A stretch of DNA of 64,000 nucleotides, from NCBI GenBank assembly GCA_944548615.1, contig OX155952.1:124001-188000 (forward strand), written 5' to 3'. The stretch comes from Micropterix aruncella (taxonomy: Eukaryota; Arthropoda; Insecta; Lepidoptera; Micropterigidae). Within the stretch, counting starts at the first letter, position 1; each line of letters starts with the position of its first letter. Under the pieces are notes generated by a model that saw nothing but the letters and a program-made list of their open reading frames with translations, searched no databases and was not told the origin of the DNA. The translations under genes were made by a program, and so were the position numbers. Shown here one piece after another: positions 10,636-21,339 of the stretch.

Positions 10636-11637
10636 GGGGTCGTCCATTAATCACGTGATGTTTTTTAGCAACTTTTTAACCCCTCCCCGCCCTCTGGTGA
10701 TACGTGGTGAGGATTTAGACTACCCCCCTCCCCCTACCAAAACTCATGTGTATTTTTTGGCACAAAGTGTTGTGAGTGACCACCCCTCACTAGACTCCAA
10801 GTTGTTCGGTGTGAGGTGGTGGTATTAAGTTACGAGTTATATCCGTATTGAAAGGCGGTTTTGAGTGAAGCAGATGGTATTTATTGAATCGATTGAAAGT
10901 TTGATATTGCCAGTTATAATGCTTTCCGAACAGGTTATGTCATCGCGAGTGTATTGATGCACGACTGCAGTTACGAGGGTATATGGATGAGGATTGTATT
11001 TGTGCTTCTAGTATGTTGTACTGGGCACGGCCCGAGTCTGTGGGATTACAGACTGATGCTTCGTGACTGGGAAAGATAAGGAAAGGAAACCAAGGAGCCG
11101 GACTCGTTGAGCGACCACGTGAGAGGGGTACCGAGTATGCCGTCGCAACCTTAGGGGAGGTGATCACTAGAGGAATGATACTTTGGTTGCTTTTTCGCCG
11201 GTTTACATAGGCCGGGAAATGATGCAATCCGAAATATTTCGAGTAAAAGTATTGTTTCATCGTGCTGATTCATCGCTTCACGAGTCAAAATAATAGCTGA
11301 ATTGTGTCAGTGTATTTCACTGGAAATCGATGCATTTGTTGATCGTATGTAATGGTACTTAAGGGCCGTTACAGTTTTTAAAAAAATCAGAATATTACAT
11401 TAATGTTGCAGATTGTTTCTTACTGGTATAAATATAATAAAGGAAAGGTGTAATCACGTGGTATACATATAATTGTACTGTCAACGGCGATTCAAGGTCA
11501 TGCGCCGTGAAAAACAATAAATACACGTGATATCCCACTCCACCCCCCCTCCCCCCCATCTCCTCTTGTTATATTTCGTGATTTTTTCCGAACCCCTCTC
11601 ACCCTATTCGAGCCTCACGTGATTAATGGACGATCCC
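10636..11637. mobile_element. 1-kb non-autonomous TIR element (PIF/Harbinger-type target site)
   Basis: The terminal inverted repeats are GGGGTCGTCCATTAATCACG at the left and, read inwards from the right, GGGATCGTCCATTAATCACG (22 of 23 bases match over the longer arm). Both ends are flanked by TTA, a 3-bp target duplication as made by PIF/Harbinger transposases. The interior has no convincing transposase. The longest minus-strand frame (10,940-11,260) resembles nothing I know. C-rich subterminal blocks lie near both ends. The superfamily call rests only on the TTA duplication. Confidence 0.7.
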
Positions 11638-11815
11638 TTAAAGATTGAGGCGTCGCCGCGGGACGGCGGGGACGGACAGGGGGGGAGGGGGCTTAAGTCA
11701 CAAAGGCAATTTTCGTGTCACCGATAATTTATAAATAAGTCTAACTCGATACTCAGAGCAGCTACCGAGCTGGTTTTGGTTTCAAAAATAGGTTTCGATT
11801 AGACTATAAAATATA

Positions 11816-13420
11816 CAGTAGCGAGCACAGAAATCTTTCCAGACTAAAAAAAACTGTTTTTTAAATAACATTTTTTAATTGTGATTTCTCGATAGCTTTT
11901 CAGTCCAAATTATGAAGCAACACTGTTTAAAGATAATATACAAAAAAAAGTGGCCGTTTAATTAGCAAAAAATGTTTTCATAATTTTATAGTTAATTTGT
12001 AGATTTTCGATTTTTTTGCACAAAAATGAAAAATGCTCATGTAATTTGAAAAACCACATATTTATTTAAAATAAAATTACATTGGTACACAACACTAACA
12101 ATTATCAAAAACCAACAAAATCGGTACTTTGTTGTTCCTCCTTTTTTTATTACTGCTTCAATACGTTTTGGAATGGATTTCACCAAATTTTGTACGTAGT
12201 CTTGGGAAAAAATTTCAAACCACACTTTTTCGATGATGTTTTTAAGGTTTTCCTTCGACTAAGGCTTCAGTTTATTTATTTCGATTGCCGTTTTATGCCA
12301 CGAGTTCTCGATAGGGTTCAGGTCAAGACTATTTCGGGGCCAATCCAGTGTTGAAATTCCATGAATTTTCATATATTCTTTGACGTACAAATTATTTTAA
12401 TAATTTATATTTTTTAAATATTTTTTTTGAACATTATAAATCAGTGTCAGAAAAAAAATACTTACAGTTTTTGCTCGGTGACACGGTGCAGTCATCTTGA
12501 AAAATGCACTCAGAAATATAGGAATAGTGCATTTCAATTTACGGAAATAAATACTCTTCCATTTTTTTTTGTAAACTTCTGCATTCACAGTTTCTTTTAT
12601 AAATGCTAATTGCCCCACTCCATAAAAAGAGAAACATCCCAGACCATTTGTCCAGCAGGATACTTCACTGTTGGTCTGACACTCATCGCTTAAACGTTCT
12701 CCAGATCTTCGTCTCGCGTACTGAATTCCATCCGAACCAAATAAATTAAATTTACTCTCATCGGAGAAAATAACTCGTTGCCAATCGAAATCAGTACAAC
12801 TTTTATATTTTTTAGCTCATGCTAAGCGGGCAATGCGCAATTTTTTAGTCAGTAGTGGCTTTTTTGCAGTCCTCTTGGCAAAAAAGCCGCTCTCCCGGAG
12901 TCTTCGACGTGCGGTGTGAACACCCACTTCAGAACCACCAGCCTTTATGAACTCTGTCCTTATATCCACGGCACTTTTTAATCGATTCTGCAAACAGATT
13001 CGCTTCAGCAGTCGATCCTCAGCATGTGTTGTCTTTTTTTATGCCCAGTGCCTTTTTGTCGCTCTAGACTTGCAGAACCTTTAATTTCTTTATACTATCT
13101 AACACTGCAGTGTGACTGCATCCAATCTGAACTGCTATAGCTCTGGAACTCACTTTTTGCATTGCCAAAGTTAAAATAATATTTTTTTTGTAAAACGCTT
13201 AATTGCTTAAATTTTGCCATAATTCACAAAAATATTAATACTTTATGTCAACACGTTGAAAGTCACAATAAAACTGGTCTCATTATTTGAGTAAGAGTAG
13301 AAAAAAATAGTAAAGATTCAGGTAGAAAAACAATAAAGGGTGGGGGTAATTAGTTCTTAGAACTAATTTATACCTGCACTAGCCCTTTCTAATGTGGATA
13401 TATTTCAGTGCTCGCTGCTG
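11816..13420 (-). mobile_element. Complete Tc1-like transposon
   Basis: The 1,605-bp element is bounded by inverted repeats: CAGTAGCGAGCACAGAAATC at the left and, read from the right end, CAGCAGCGAGCACTGAAATA. TA flanks both sides, the Tc1/mariner target duplication. The size is typical for a full-length Tc1. A decayed transposase lies on the minus strand. It inserted into a LARS2 intron. Confidence 0.93.
12037..13220 (-). pseudogene. Tc1-like transposase, multiply frameshifted
   Basis: It starts at an ATG (13,220; 'MAKFKQLSVLQKKYY'). The helix-turn-helix follows in another frame ('VSSRAIAVQIGCSHTAVLDS'). The catalytic core shows 'VIFSDESKFNLFGSDG' (second D), 'FQDDCTVSPSKN' near the DDE centre, and 'NPIENSWHKTAIEINKL' carrying the last acidic residue. 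It ends with 'FVKSIPKRIEAVIKKGG'-like sequence, the usual Tc1 C-terminus, extended to a stop at 12,037. Several stops and frameshifts prevent expression. Confidence 0.88.
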
Positions 13421-14434
13421 TACAAACTAAGGAATTTCATTCACCCTGAAATATAGAAGATAAGTAGCATCGGTAAGAGCCGTGTATAAAATGTAAAAAA
13501 CGAAAGTCTGCGATTCTGTCAACGACGGCGCAAGCATATCGGCCGCAAACGCCGTTCCCGTGGCGCCTCGCTCGGAGTTAAACCAGATTTAAAAAAAAAA
13601 TGATATATTCAATTTGGAACGCAATCACGTCAATCCTTGGAGCGCCCAGAATCCTAGATAATACGTTTATAAATTAGGTCTACCCATGATATTTTCAATT
13701 AAAAATAGATCTATAAATGGCAAACGTAAGTTTATAATACAGAAATACGGCAATAACTCTTAAATTAGAAATGTAATCTACCTCAATTTATGAATAATAA
13801 AACTTCGCATAGTTAAGGAATATAATTGGAACATTACAAAACTAAAAATACGGTATTAGGATTTTACAAATTAATTTTAAATATGACATTTTTTGACACC
13901 CAGGGACACCCAGCGGCGACCATGCTAAGGTCAAAGAACCCCGCCACTAAAACGGTCTCCGCGGATCGCCCAATAATCCCCGTTCTTACTGCTTTATTTC
14001 AATCAATGGCAGAAACGTCGCGAAAAGAGAAACCTGAGAGACGCTGCCAGGGAAGAAAAATATCAAGTCTGGAGCGACAGCCGGTAGTGTTTGTACCGGA
14101 AGGCAAACGAGCAGAAGTCTAAAAGTAACTCCCAAGTCGGAGAGACTTTTCTGAAAACCGGTCTTATAAAAATAGCGTTGCGTCGTTGAATAATTAATCG
14201 TACAGTGCGGGTATTAACCGCACTGTGCGATTGTACGTTTGTGTCCTCGCATCTAAACCGAATCGCGGATTTACCAAACCGTAGTTTCTCGTAGACTTCG
14301 AGTTCCGAGCCCTAGAATCGTATTATGTATAAATTTTTGAGAGAATAATTATATGTCAATATCGAACTACAGTAAATACTAAAACTAAAATTTTAAAACC
14401 CAGACAGAGGTAGAGTAAATATTAAAAGACTAAC

Positions 14435-15782
14435 TCGAGTCGGACCATCGTCTGGCGGAGGTCGGGGCGAAGTCGGCCAAGATGAGGAGGCGCATCGTGT
14501 CGCATCCGAATCGCTGGCGCACCTCTTCGGGGTCGACCCCGTTGCGCTTGGACTTGCTCATCTTCTCCCATTGGACGGCGAGGCGTTCGCCGGTGGCGGC
14601 GCAGCGAGCGTCCGAGTCGCCGCAGTCGATCGCCTCGGAGGGGCTCAGGTAGCGGCCGGTGGCGCGCGAGCGGTACGACTTGCCGGCGACGACGCCCAGC
14701 ACGAGCAGCCGGCGGAAGGGCTCGCGCGACGCCACCAGCCCCGCCGACTCGAGGAAATGGCACACGAAGCGCGCGTAATAGAGGTGCAACACGGCGTGCT
14801 CCTTGCCGCCGACGTACAGATCCACGGGCATGCCGGCGCGCGCCGCCTCCGCCGAGAACGGCTCGCGCTCGTTGCGCGGATCCAGGAAGCGCAGGTAGTA
14901 CCACGACGAGTCCACGAACGTGTCCATGGTGTCTCTTACGCGCCGCGCCGCGCCGCCGCAGCGCGGGCACGCCGTCGCGAACGCCGCGTCGGGCGCGTCG
15001 GGCGGCGGCAGCGGCACGGGCAGTCGCGCGAGCGGCACGGGCACGTCGCCGCACGCCGCGCACTCGACGAACGGGATCGGAGTGCCCCAGTGGCGCTGTC
15101 GCGATATCAGCCAGTCGCGCAACTTGGAGCCGACGCGGTGGCCGCCGGCTCCGGCGGCCGCCGCGGCGGCGCGCGCGCGGTCGCCCGCCGCCGCCGCCTC
15201 GGCCGTCGACAGCTCGACGCTGGCCGTCGCCGGCAGACCGACGCGCAGCGCGAACTCGGCGTCCGCCGCGCACAGCGCCGGTGCGCCCAGGTAGCACTCG
15301 GCGCCCTCCGCGTATGGCAGATCGGCCGTCACGAAGACGGGCAGATCGACGCAGGCGACGGGATCCCGCGCAGTAGCCGCGAGTAGTTTAAAGCCATCCC
15401 CGACGGACGCAACGAGGCGCTCGCGGTCGAGAGGGGCGCTGGGCGGGACGGCGACGAACGCGCCGTACGCGAGCCGTTCGGGCCGATCGGTCCAAACGCG
15501 AAGCGTCGTCGAGTACTCGTCGAGGGCGACTGGGAAGTCGACCGCGACTCCGTCGCACTCGCCGATCCAATTCCTCTGCATGTCGATGATGTCGCCCCAC
15601 TGCTCGAGGGCCGGGTCAGAGAGGCCGTCGAGAAGCCGCTCCGCGAACGCAGTCGTCCTGATAAACCACTGATGCAAAATTTTCTTTTCCACTTTCGCTC
15701 CGGATCTCCACGATCGACCTTCCGCGTCCACTTGCTCGTCGGCCAGTACGGTTTTGTCTATCGGGTCCCAGTTCACGTATGC
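14435..15782 (-). CDS. LARS2: LARS2 large exon: editing region, catalytic core, KMSKS
   Basis: 449 codons plus one base, entirely open. It begins after the acceptor TTTTAG with 'AYVNWDPIDKTVLADEQVD', the standard LeuRS sequence following 'GLVYKKE' of the previous exon. 'RNWIGECDG' opens the editing (CP1) insertion, where the usual threonine-rich 'TTRPDT'-type motif reads 'VWTDRPERLAYG'. 'GSKLRDWLISRQRHWGTPIP' returns to the catalytic fold. Two C-x2-C pairs (CAACG, CPRCGG) form the zinc subdomain. 'DTFVDSSWYYLRF' and 'YVGGKEHAVLHLYYARF' are leucine-site signatures. 'KMSKSKRNGV' (about 14,537-14,566) is the ATP-binding KMSKS loop. It ends 'RRWSDS' at donor A|GTTAGT. Extremely GC-rich with alanine runs. 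Confidence 0.97.
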
Positions 15783-16067
15783 CTAAAAGTATTTTAAATA
15801 ACCATATAATTTTATATTTTTATATATGTATTTATTTTACTAATTTATAATATTTAAATAAACTTAAATATTCCTTTCTCCTCTATTTAATTATAGTTTT
15901 TTATTTATATACATATTAATCTAAATATTATACTAGATGACCCGGTGAACTTACCACCTAAAATTGATTTGATTGTAACTAAAAAAGGTAGAAGCCAGTG
16001 CGAAGAAATGGTGACTCACATCCTGACCTAGGCCGTATTTGTCACATCTATTTATTTATTTATCTAT

Positions 16068-17065
16068 TTACCTCTTTGGGCTTTTATTGGTGGGTCTAGG
16101 TGCAGTATGGCCGCGCCGCCTTAGTTCGATATTGCCATGTATCATCAGTGACTGTGCCAGGGCATAGTGTATGGATCTCATAGTTTTCATATCTGAAACA
16201 TTTCTGCTACTCCTGAGAATATATATTGCTTTACGGACCTTTTCGGCGACCTTTTCGATATGTATTTGCCACCGGAGATGTTTATTCGACATGAACACCT
16301 AGGTACTCTACAAAATGCACACGCTCAAATTTGTGCACAGTTACAATCAAGACTGTCGCTTTCGTGTAGGACTAGGTTATAAATTTTGTGGAGGTTGCTG
16401 ACGAGCATCTATGCTGAAGGCTACAAGCTTGTTTTATCTACGTTTCGGCGTTGACAGATTGTGGTCAGGCCAGCCCTTGACACTTTTCATTGCGGCAGCT
16501 GCCTTGTTGCATACACTTTCCCAACTATTCGATTCGAGTGGGAGGGCAGTATCGTCGGCGTGGGATAATATATCTGCGTCAACGTCCATTTCACGGAGCC
16601 CATTTGTGTAGAGTGAGAGGGGAGTCGGTCCAGGAGTGCTTCCTTGTGGGACCCCATGATTATTGTGGAGACTATTACTGGGTGAATCGCCTGCCCGGGT
16701 ACGCTGTTTTCGGGATCCAATACAGCTGCGAAACCAGTTTAGTTCGATACCTGTGATGCCATATTTCCCAAGTTTCATTAGGAGCATTTCATGGGATACT
16801 GTGTCGGGGGCTTGCGCGGGGTCGGGAAGTACAGTAATACACTTTTTGTTAGCGTCTACATACCTAGTGTTATGCTCTGACATTTTTAGTACTGCATCTT
16901 GTGTTTCCCATTTTTCTATCTGAAGCCGTATTGGTTTTCGGATGACATGTGATTGGTTTCTAGATGATTACAGAGTTGTGTAATTACTATTTTTCCAAAA
17001 TTTTTGCTAAAGCATCGGGTACTGGTATCGGTCGATAATTTGAGGGATCAAACTTCGGTCCATAT
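16068..17065 (-). pseudogene. Non-LTR retrotransposon RT fragment
   Basis: Read on minus: 'FDPSNYRPIPVPDALAKIL' (RT motif 1), 'HMSSENQYGFR', 'DTVSHEMLLMKLGKYGITG', 'GVPQGSTPGPTPLSLYTNGL' (normally GVPQGSILGPLLF) and 'DILSHADDTALPLES' (the YADD box changed to HADD). The tail is 'HLRWQIHIEKVAEKVRKAIY'. Stops and frame changes separate the pieces. The pattern is that of Jockey/CR1/R1-type reverse transcriptases; the clade cannot be fixed from this fragment. Confidence 0.88.
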
Positions 17066-17450
17066 CTGTCACCTGATACTTGATAAGAAAAATATTTTTT
17101 CGGTTGATTATGTTTAAAAAAAAATAAAAAATGATAATATTATATTAATTAATTAAATTCACAAGTATATGTGCACAATTAAGAAACCTTTTTAGGCTAC
17201 TTAACTTAATTTAGTGGTCAATTTAGTTATATATTAATCTATATATTTATTTATTTAACTTATCTATAAACTTAAATATGTTCTTTTTCTTTATTTAATA
17301 TTAGTTCTTTATCTATATACACATTTATATAATTATAATAACCTTAAAGTTTATAAGAATGAATGAGCGATCGGAATGAATGAGAAAAAAAAAAAAAAAA
17401 AAAAAGAAAAAAAGAAAGAAAGTGAAGTCACTATGATTAAAGTCTTATAT

Positions 17451-17575
17451 ACTATCACCCCAGAACAGATATACAATCTAGTGGGGGGATAAAATCCACA
17501 CAAATGCAATCTTATCTGCTTCGCAAAAATCAATTGTATTGTTTTTGGATAATTTTATAAAATAAATAAAAATAA
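17451..17575 (-). repeat. Dispersed ~130-bp repeat, copy 2 (inverted)
   Basis: Reverse complement of 10,145-10,276, with small indels in the C-run and AT-rich end. The two copies are inverted relative to each other about 7.2 kb apart. Confidence 0.85.
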
Positions 17576-17739
17576 ACTCTTCATAGTCGTTTATTAATCC
17601 TAATCCAATTCCAAATCCAAATCCTTGAAATCTATAATATTGGCCGCATCATTTATGGTTTGAGTTTCGTTTGGTTATTAAATGAAAGTCGTTTGTAATT
17701 AAAATAAATCAATGTATCTAATTTACATGATGAAATATA

Positions 17740-18640
17740 CATGCAGTTCACATTCAACACAAAACATCCTGGTAAACTTTGTTTTTCGTTTTGTTTTCCG
17801 GCGCCTAAATAAACAAAAATGATGGCTTTCCGACCGATAGCTTGGCCGAATACAGTTGTCAATGCGCGAAATACGGAAATTCCAAGTTAATTCCGCAAAC
17901 TTCCAACACGCGTGATTTGTCATCGCGAAGGCCAGACGCACGGGGAATTGCAGCCGTTAAAAATCGAATGGCAAATCCGTTGATTAATGATTGTCGAGGT
18001 TGATTGATTAATGCCGAGGTTGATTGAAATTAGGCTCAGCCATCATCATGCTGCGTAATCGCAGCATGATGATGACTGAGCCTAATTTCTTTTGCAAATG
18101 TGAGGTGGCAATCCAGGCAATCCCAGCGAATTCTAAAATCCTGTGGGATAGTTGACTACTTCATCCTGGTTGATAATTGTATCTATCGATTTGAACTGAA
18201 CTGTCCCCAAATTACATTTTGAATGTTCGCGTTGAGGTCATCGACATATTTGTTTTTCACCGCTTATTGGCTCGTTCGGTCAGCTAATTATGGTTTTTGA
18301 ACTTCTGCGCTACGTTCGAAAAATTACGCCAACAGCGTTTCTCCTTCGGTTTGGTCAACTGACAGAAATCGGTGGACAATGTCATGAATCCGGTCGAGAT
18401 GTCAACTGCGACTTTCCCTTTACCAATGTACAACAACTGCTTCGAAAACACATTTGCACTTTGATTTTGTTGCAAAAACACTCGTATGTTAGTCGTCAAT
18501 CGGAGTGTCTTCACATGTCGCCACAAATTTGATGATTTTAAGCACGCGTTTAGTTCGTCAGCTACAGTTGAACGTGGAATAGCTCGAAGAGTGACGAAAA
18601 TCGCCGGAAAACGGAATCTGCGTTTCTGCGTCAGTGTTTT
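17740..18640 (-). pseudogene. Helitron PIF1-type helicase fossil
   Basis: On the minus strand, 'IPRSTVADELNACLKSSNLW' leads into 'LRLTTNIRVFLQQNQSANVF', 'FSKQLLYIGKGKVAVDIST' and 'LPPHLQKKLGSVIIMLR', all typical of the C-terminal part of the Helitron RepHel PIF1 helicase. Later 'FPVRLAFAMT' (helicase motif region) and 'NLEFPYFAH', 'VGKPSFLF' appear in shifting frames. Frameshifts, stops and a hairpin insertion (18,026-18,089) show that it is dead. The Rep nuclease half and element termini are not recognised nearby. Confidence 0.88.
18026..18089. repeat. 64-bp hairpin (29-bp arms, 6-bp loop)
   Basis: The left arm 18,026-18,054 (GAAATTAGGCTCAGC..., ending CATGCTGC) and right arm 18,061-18,089 are reverse complements except for one position, around the loop GTAATC. 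It lies inside the Helitron helicase fossil, where the reading 'KKLGSVIIMLR' is followed by its own inverted copy. Confidence 0.95.
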
Positions 18641-18998
18641 CGTTTTGTTTTTGGCGTTTATAACGCTTACGGTAACTGTCTATTGTATAACGGCTAACCT
18701 AGCGAAAATTATCTTGCAAGCGGCCGCCTTTTTACATAACTTTCACTACAACAAAAACCATCGACGCCGCGCGCCGTATGATCGACACAGGCAGGCATGT
18801 CACATAGTAGTTCATCTCTCATTTTGGCGAAAGATTTTAAATAAACTTCTTGGAAAATATAAATCTTGAATAATTAGATTTTCTCACTGAGTATCAAACG
18901 AGCGTTTCCTTTTCTAATTGGATTTTTAGGGCTGAATGCCCGATGGGTCGTATCTACCGAATGAAAATGGCGATATCAGACGGATAATAGGGGCGTAC

Positions 18999-19481
18999 CT
19001 CTTTCTTGTAGACGAGGCCTCGTTCGTGGAGGAGGAGGAAGAGGCGCTGCGTCCAGCGGTAGTAGTCGGGGCGGCAGGTGGCGATCTCGCGGCGCCAGTC
19101 GAAGCGGCAGCCCAGGCGGTCGAGCTGCGCGCGCATCGCGGCCACGTTGGCCTCCGTCCAGGCGGCGGCGGACAGGCCGCGCTCCAGCGCCGCGTTCTCG
19201 GCGGGCAGCCCGAACGCGTCCCAGCCCATGGGGTGCAGCACGCGCCGCCCGCGCAGCCGCCGGAAGCGCGCGAGCGCGTCCGACGCGGCGTACACGCGCA
19301 CGTGGCCCATGTGCAGGCGGCCCGACGGATACGGGATCATCGCCAGCGCGTAGTACGGCCGCTCCTCCGCCCCCGCCTCCGCCCCCGCCCCCGGCGCCTC
19401 GTCCGCCGCACCGCACCCCCGCACCGCATCGCCCCAGTGACTCTCGATCCGCAGCTTCAGCTCGGTCGTCAGCTCCTCGTT
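18999..19481 (-). CDS. LARS2: LARS2 exon: start of catalytic domain, HIGH motif
   Basis: 161 codons from acceptor TTCGCAG, beginning '[16 protein letters not shown]', to donor GAG|GTACGC, phase 0 at the end. '[20 protein letters not shown]' contains the class I HIGH signature as HMGH, and '[16 protein letters not shown]' is the next LeuRS hallmark. It ends '[16 protein letters not shown]'. An alanine/glycine/glutamate-rich stretch ('[17 protein letters not shown]') precedes the HIGH region where other species have a short variable linker. The upstream exon with the start codon and mitochondrial targeting peptide was not found. Extremely GC-rich. Confidence 0.96.
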
Positions 19482-19864
19482 CTGCGAACGAGTTGCTTCC
19501 GTCGAGTTTTTATGTTACATATGGGTTTTGGTGTATACGACATTTTAATCCAATGGATTTATTGTATATTTATATAAATAAAAATGAAATGCTGTTCGTC
19601 GGTAACCGCATATTAGGTTGAACATAGCATACTTGAATATAACTCGGTCATCTGGTGTACGAGTGAAAATAAATACATTCAGATGGTAGAGCGTATTCAA
19701 AGAAAATTTTAAAGATATATTATTACAGAAAATACAATATTTATCCATACTTATTTCCGTTCGATTTTGTGCTAGGAATGGTAGGATACAACAGTCTTGA
19801 AACGCGTCGATATATTTCCCTAATTATATTTGCATAATATAAATTAATTGAAGGAACTATTTAT
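19482..19864. other. Upstream LARS2 intron, no feature recognised
   Basis: AT-rich sequence immediately upstream (minus sense) of the first visible LARS2 exon. No initiating exon could be identified here. Confidence 0.5.
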
Positions 19865-20270
19865 TTGCCAGAGATATTATGTAAGTTTGAATTGTACGTA
19901 CCGGTAAATTACACAGCGAGGAGATCGCATCTATTGTTTAATGCGCCGTACCATCGTACAAATATTTTTGTAGACAAGCCAGTGGGAAGGGTTATAGCTC
20001 TTCTTAATTCCTTACCCACAGAAATAGACATCTTTTGTATATCCCTTTGGCAGCTAAAAAGGCAACTCCCTGCTATCTCATGTTTATCATAATCTGTCTT
20101 TTATTTAGTTTTATATTTTTATGTTTTTTTATTGTTCAATGTTAGCATTAATTTAGTTATGCAAGTCATTTATTTTTAGACTTACACTCTAGCTTTAATA
20201 TTCAAGGGCGAATTGGATTCTTCTGTAATGCTCTTGAATAATATTTGAAACTAATAAATAAATAAACCGA
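19865..20270 (+). pseudogene. 3' end of a non-LTR retrotransposon
   Basis: 'YTARRSHLLFNAPYHRTNIF' and 'PVGRVIALLNSL' are the cysteine-free C-terminal tail typical of Jockey/CR1-type RT proteins, ending in a stop near 20,092. A short AT-rich 3' UTR follows, ending in TAATAAATAAATAAA at about 20,253-20,267, a usual LINE tail. The element is truncated 5' at about 19,865. Confidence 0.7.
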
Positions 20271-20919
20271 TTTGGCTAATTCCTTTTTTAAATGTTCGTA
20301 ATAGTCCAAATGAGGTCCTAACGGAAAGGAAAATTGGAAAAATGGCCTGGAAAATTAGAAAATTCGGGAAAACTGAAAGTGCTTTTTTTCAACTCACGAT
20401 TAGAACGATGGATATCCGTAATTCTCCTATAGAACAGAAAAGACATAAATTAGGTTGATTCTGTCTTTTTTTATCGCTTTGCTCTCGGGGTAAAAATTTT
20501 CAAGGGAATGTTTTCAATTGAAAAAAATATGGAAGGTCTTGAGAGAAATCCGTAAAACGCATTCTAGCCTAAAGTAAAATAAAATTACATTTTTCTACTT
20601 TTCTGTCCATTTTTCTGTACATTTTTCTACTATCTGTCCAACAAATGTAGTTATGTTTTTAATATACCAATTTATTTATTTCGGTATTAATCTGTATTTT
20701 GAAATATGCCAGAATGATAACTTCGCCCAAACGCTGTTATACTTCGAAATGCCAAGATATCTTACTTGGAATCAACTGTGAAAAAAAAACAACGACGGCA
20801 ACAAGGAAACACAACTTCACATTACCCACATGTATTTTCCACCGATGTATTACGTCATTTTTTTCCATCCAAGCAACCACGAGTGTTTTTATTTGCGTTT
20901 GGTATTAGTCAAATTTCGT
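20271..20919. other. AT-rich gap, no gene recognised
   Basis: No family match. It has repeated 'TTTTTCTAC' and 'CTGTCCA' motifs at about 20,590-20,640. Confidence 0.4.
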
Positions 20920-21300
20920 GGCCCAAAATCGTTTCTACATCTACGTACTGATAATGGTGAATGTGGCACAACAGTATGATTACTATGAATTATGAAAATC
21001 AGTTCGAACAAACGTTCCGCTGTTGAAACGGCAATAAAAAATATGCAAACGACACTCTCGTGAAAGTTGTGATCGATGTAACAGGAGGGATTTTCTTCTT
21101 GGACGCTGGTGGAGCTGAAAAAACTTTTTGATCGCATCTGATTTAGGCGATTCGCTTGCACAATGAAATTGCACTTCCACTGGCTTCATAAGGAATTGCA
21201 GCTACGTTGTTGGAAGGCGGTCGAACAGCTCATTAAACACTCAAGTTGCCGTTAAATATTCAAATCAACGAAACTCCAAATTGCAACCTTTCGAAGAACT
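20920..21300 (+). pseudogene. Possible copia-type integrase fossil
   Basis: One frame reads 'KFRGPKSFLHLRTDNGECGT', matching the 'LRTDNGGE' segment that carries the second aspartate of copia integrases, followed after a stop by 'SSNKRSAVETAIKNMQTTL'. The rest is too decayed to align. A chance match cannot be excluded. Confidence 0.35.
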
Positions 21301-21339
21301 GTGCAATGGCCAGTTTTGTAGCAATGCAAATGGATCGTT

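Larger units (their letters stand above)
10118..14434. other. LARS2 intron with three nested elements
   Basis: The donor is A|GTTAGT at 14,434 and the acceptor TTTTCAG at 10,118. It contains a dispersed repeat (10,145-10,276), a TIR element (10,636-11,637) and a Tc1 transposon (11,816-13,420), listed separately. 13,421-14,434 has no identified gene. 13,886-14,110 is a more GC-balanced segment of unknown origin. Confidence 0.85.
15783..18998. other. LARS2 intron with LINE and Helitron remnants
   Basis: Intron between GAG|GTACGC (donor, 18,998) and TTTTAG (acceptor, 15,783). It carries a LINE RT fragment (16,068-17,065), a dispersed repeat (17,451-17,575) and a Helitron helicase fossil (17,740-18,640). 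15,830-15,950 and 17,220-17,340 are AT-rich and resemble each other. 17,382-17,421 is poly-A with AAAG. Confidence 0.8.
6896..19481 (-). other. LARS2: LARS2 gene span (five visible exons)
   Basis: Span of the mitochondrial leucyl-tRNA synthetase gene, which charges mitochondrial tRNA-Leu with leucine in the matrix. The exons, read on minus, are 19,481-18,999; 15,782-14,435; 10,117-9,870; 8,337-8,113; 7,138-6,896. Exon lengths 483, 1,348, 248, 225 and 243 bp join in phase (0, 1, 0, 0) to give 848 codons plus stop, with no internal stop or frameshift. Human LARS2 is about 900 residues, so only a short first exon (start codon and mitochondrial leader) is missing. I could not find it on the minus strand upstream of 19,481. 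The introns are filled with transposon remnants, but the coding frame and splice sites look intact, so the gene is probably functional. Confidence 0.93.

Noticed and set aside
10940..11260. 106-codon minus frame inside the TIR element as a transposase
   Set aside because: No DDE or DNA-binding motif; length too short.
13886..14110. Possible missing LARS2 exon (minus frame with FLPWQRLSGF)
   Set aside because: A stop follows, and the true exon was found at 9,870-10,117 with exact phases.
14571..15386. Open frames of 271 and 291 codons opposite or overlapping LARS2
   Set aside because: Arg/Ala-rich shadows of the GC-rich exon; no homology.
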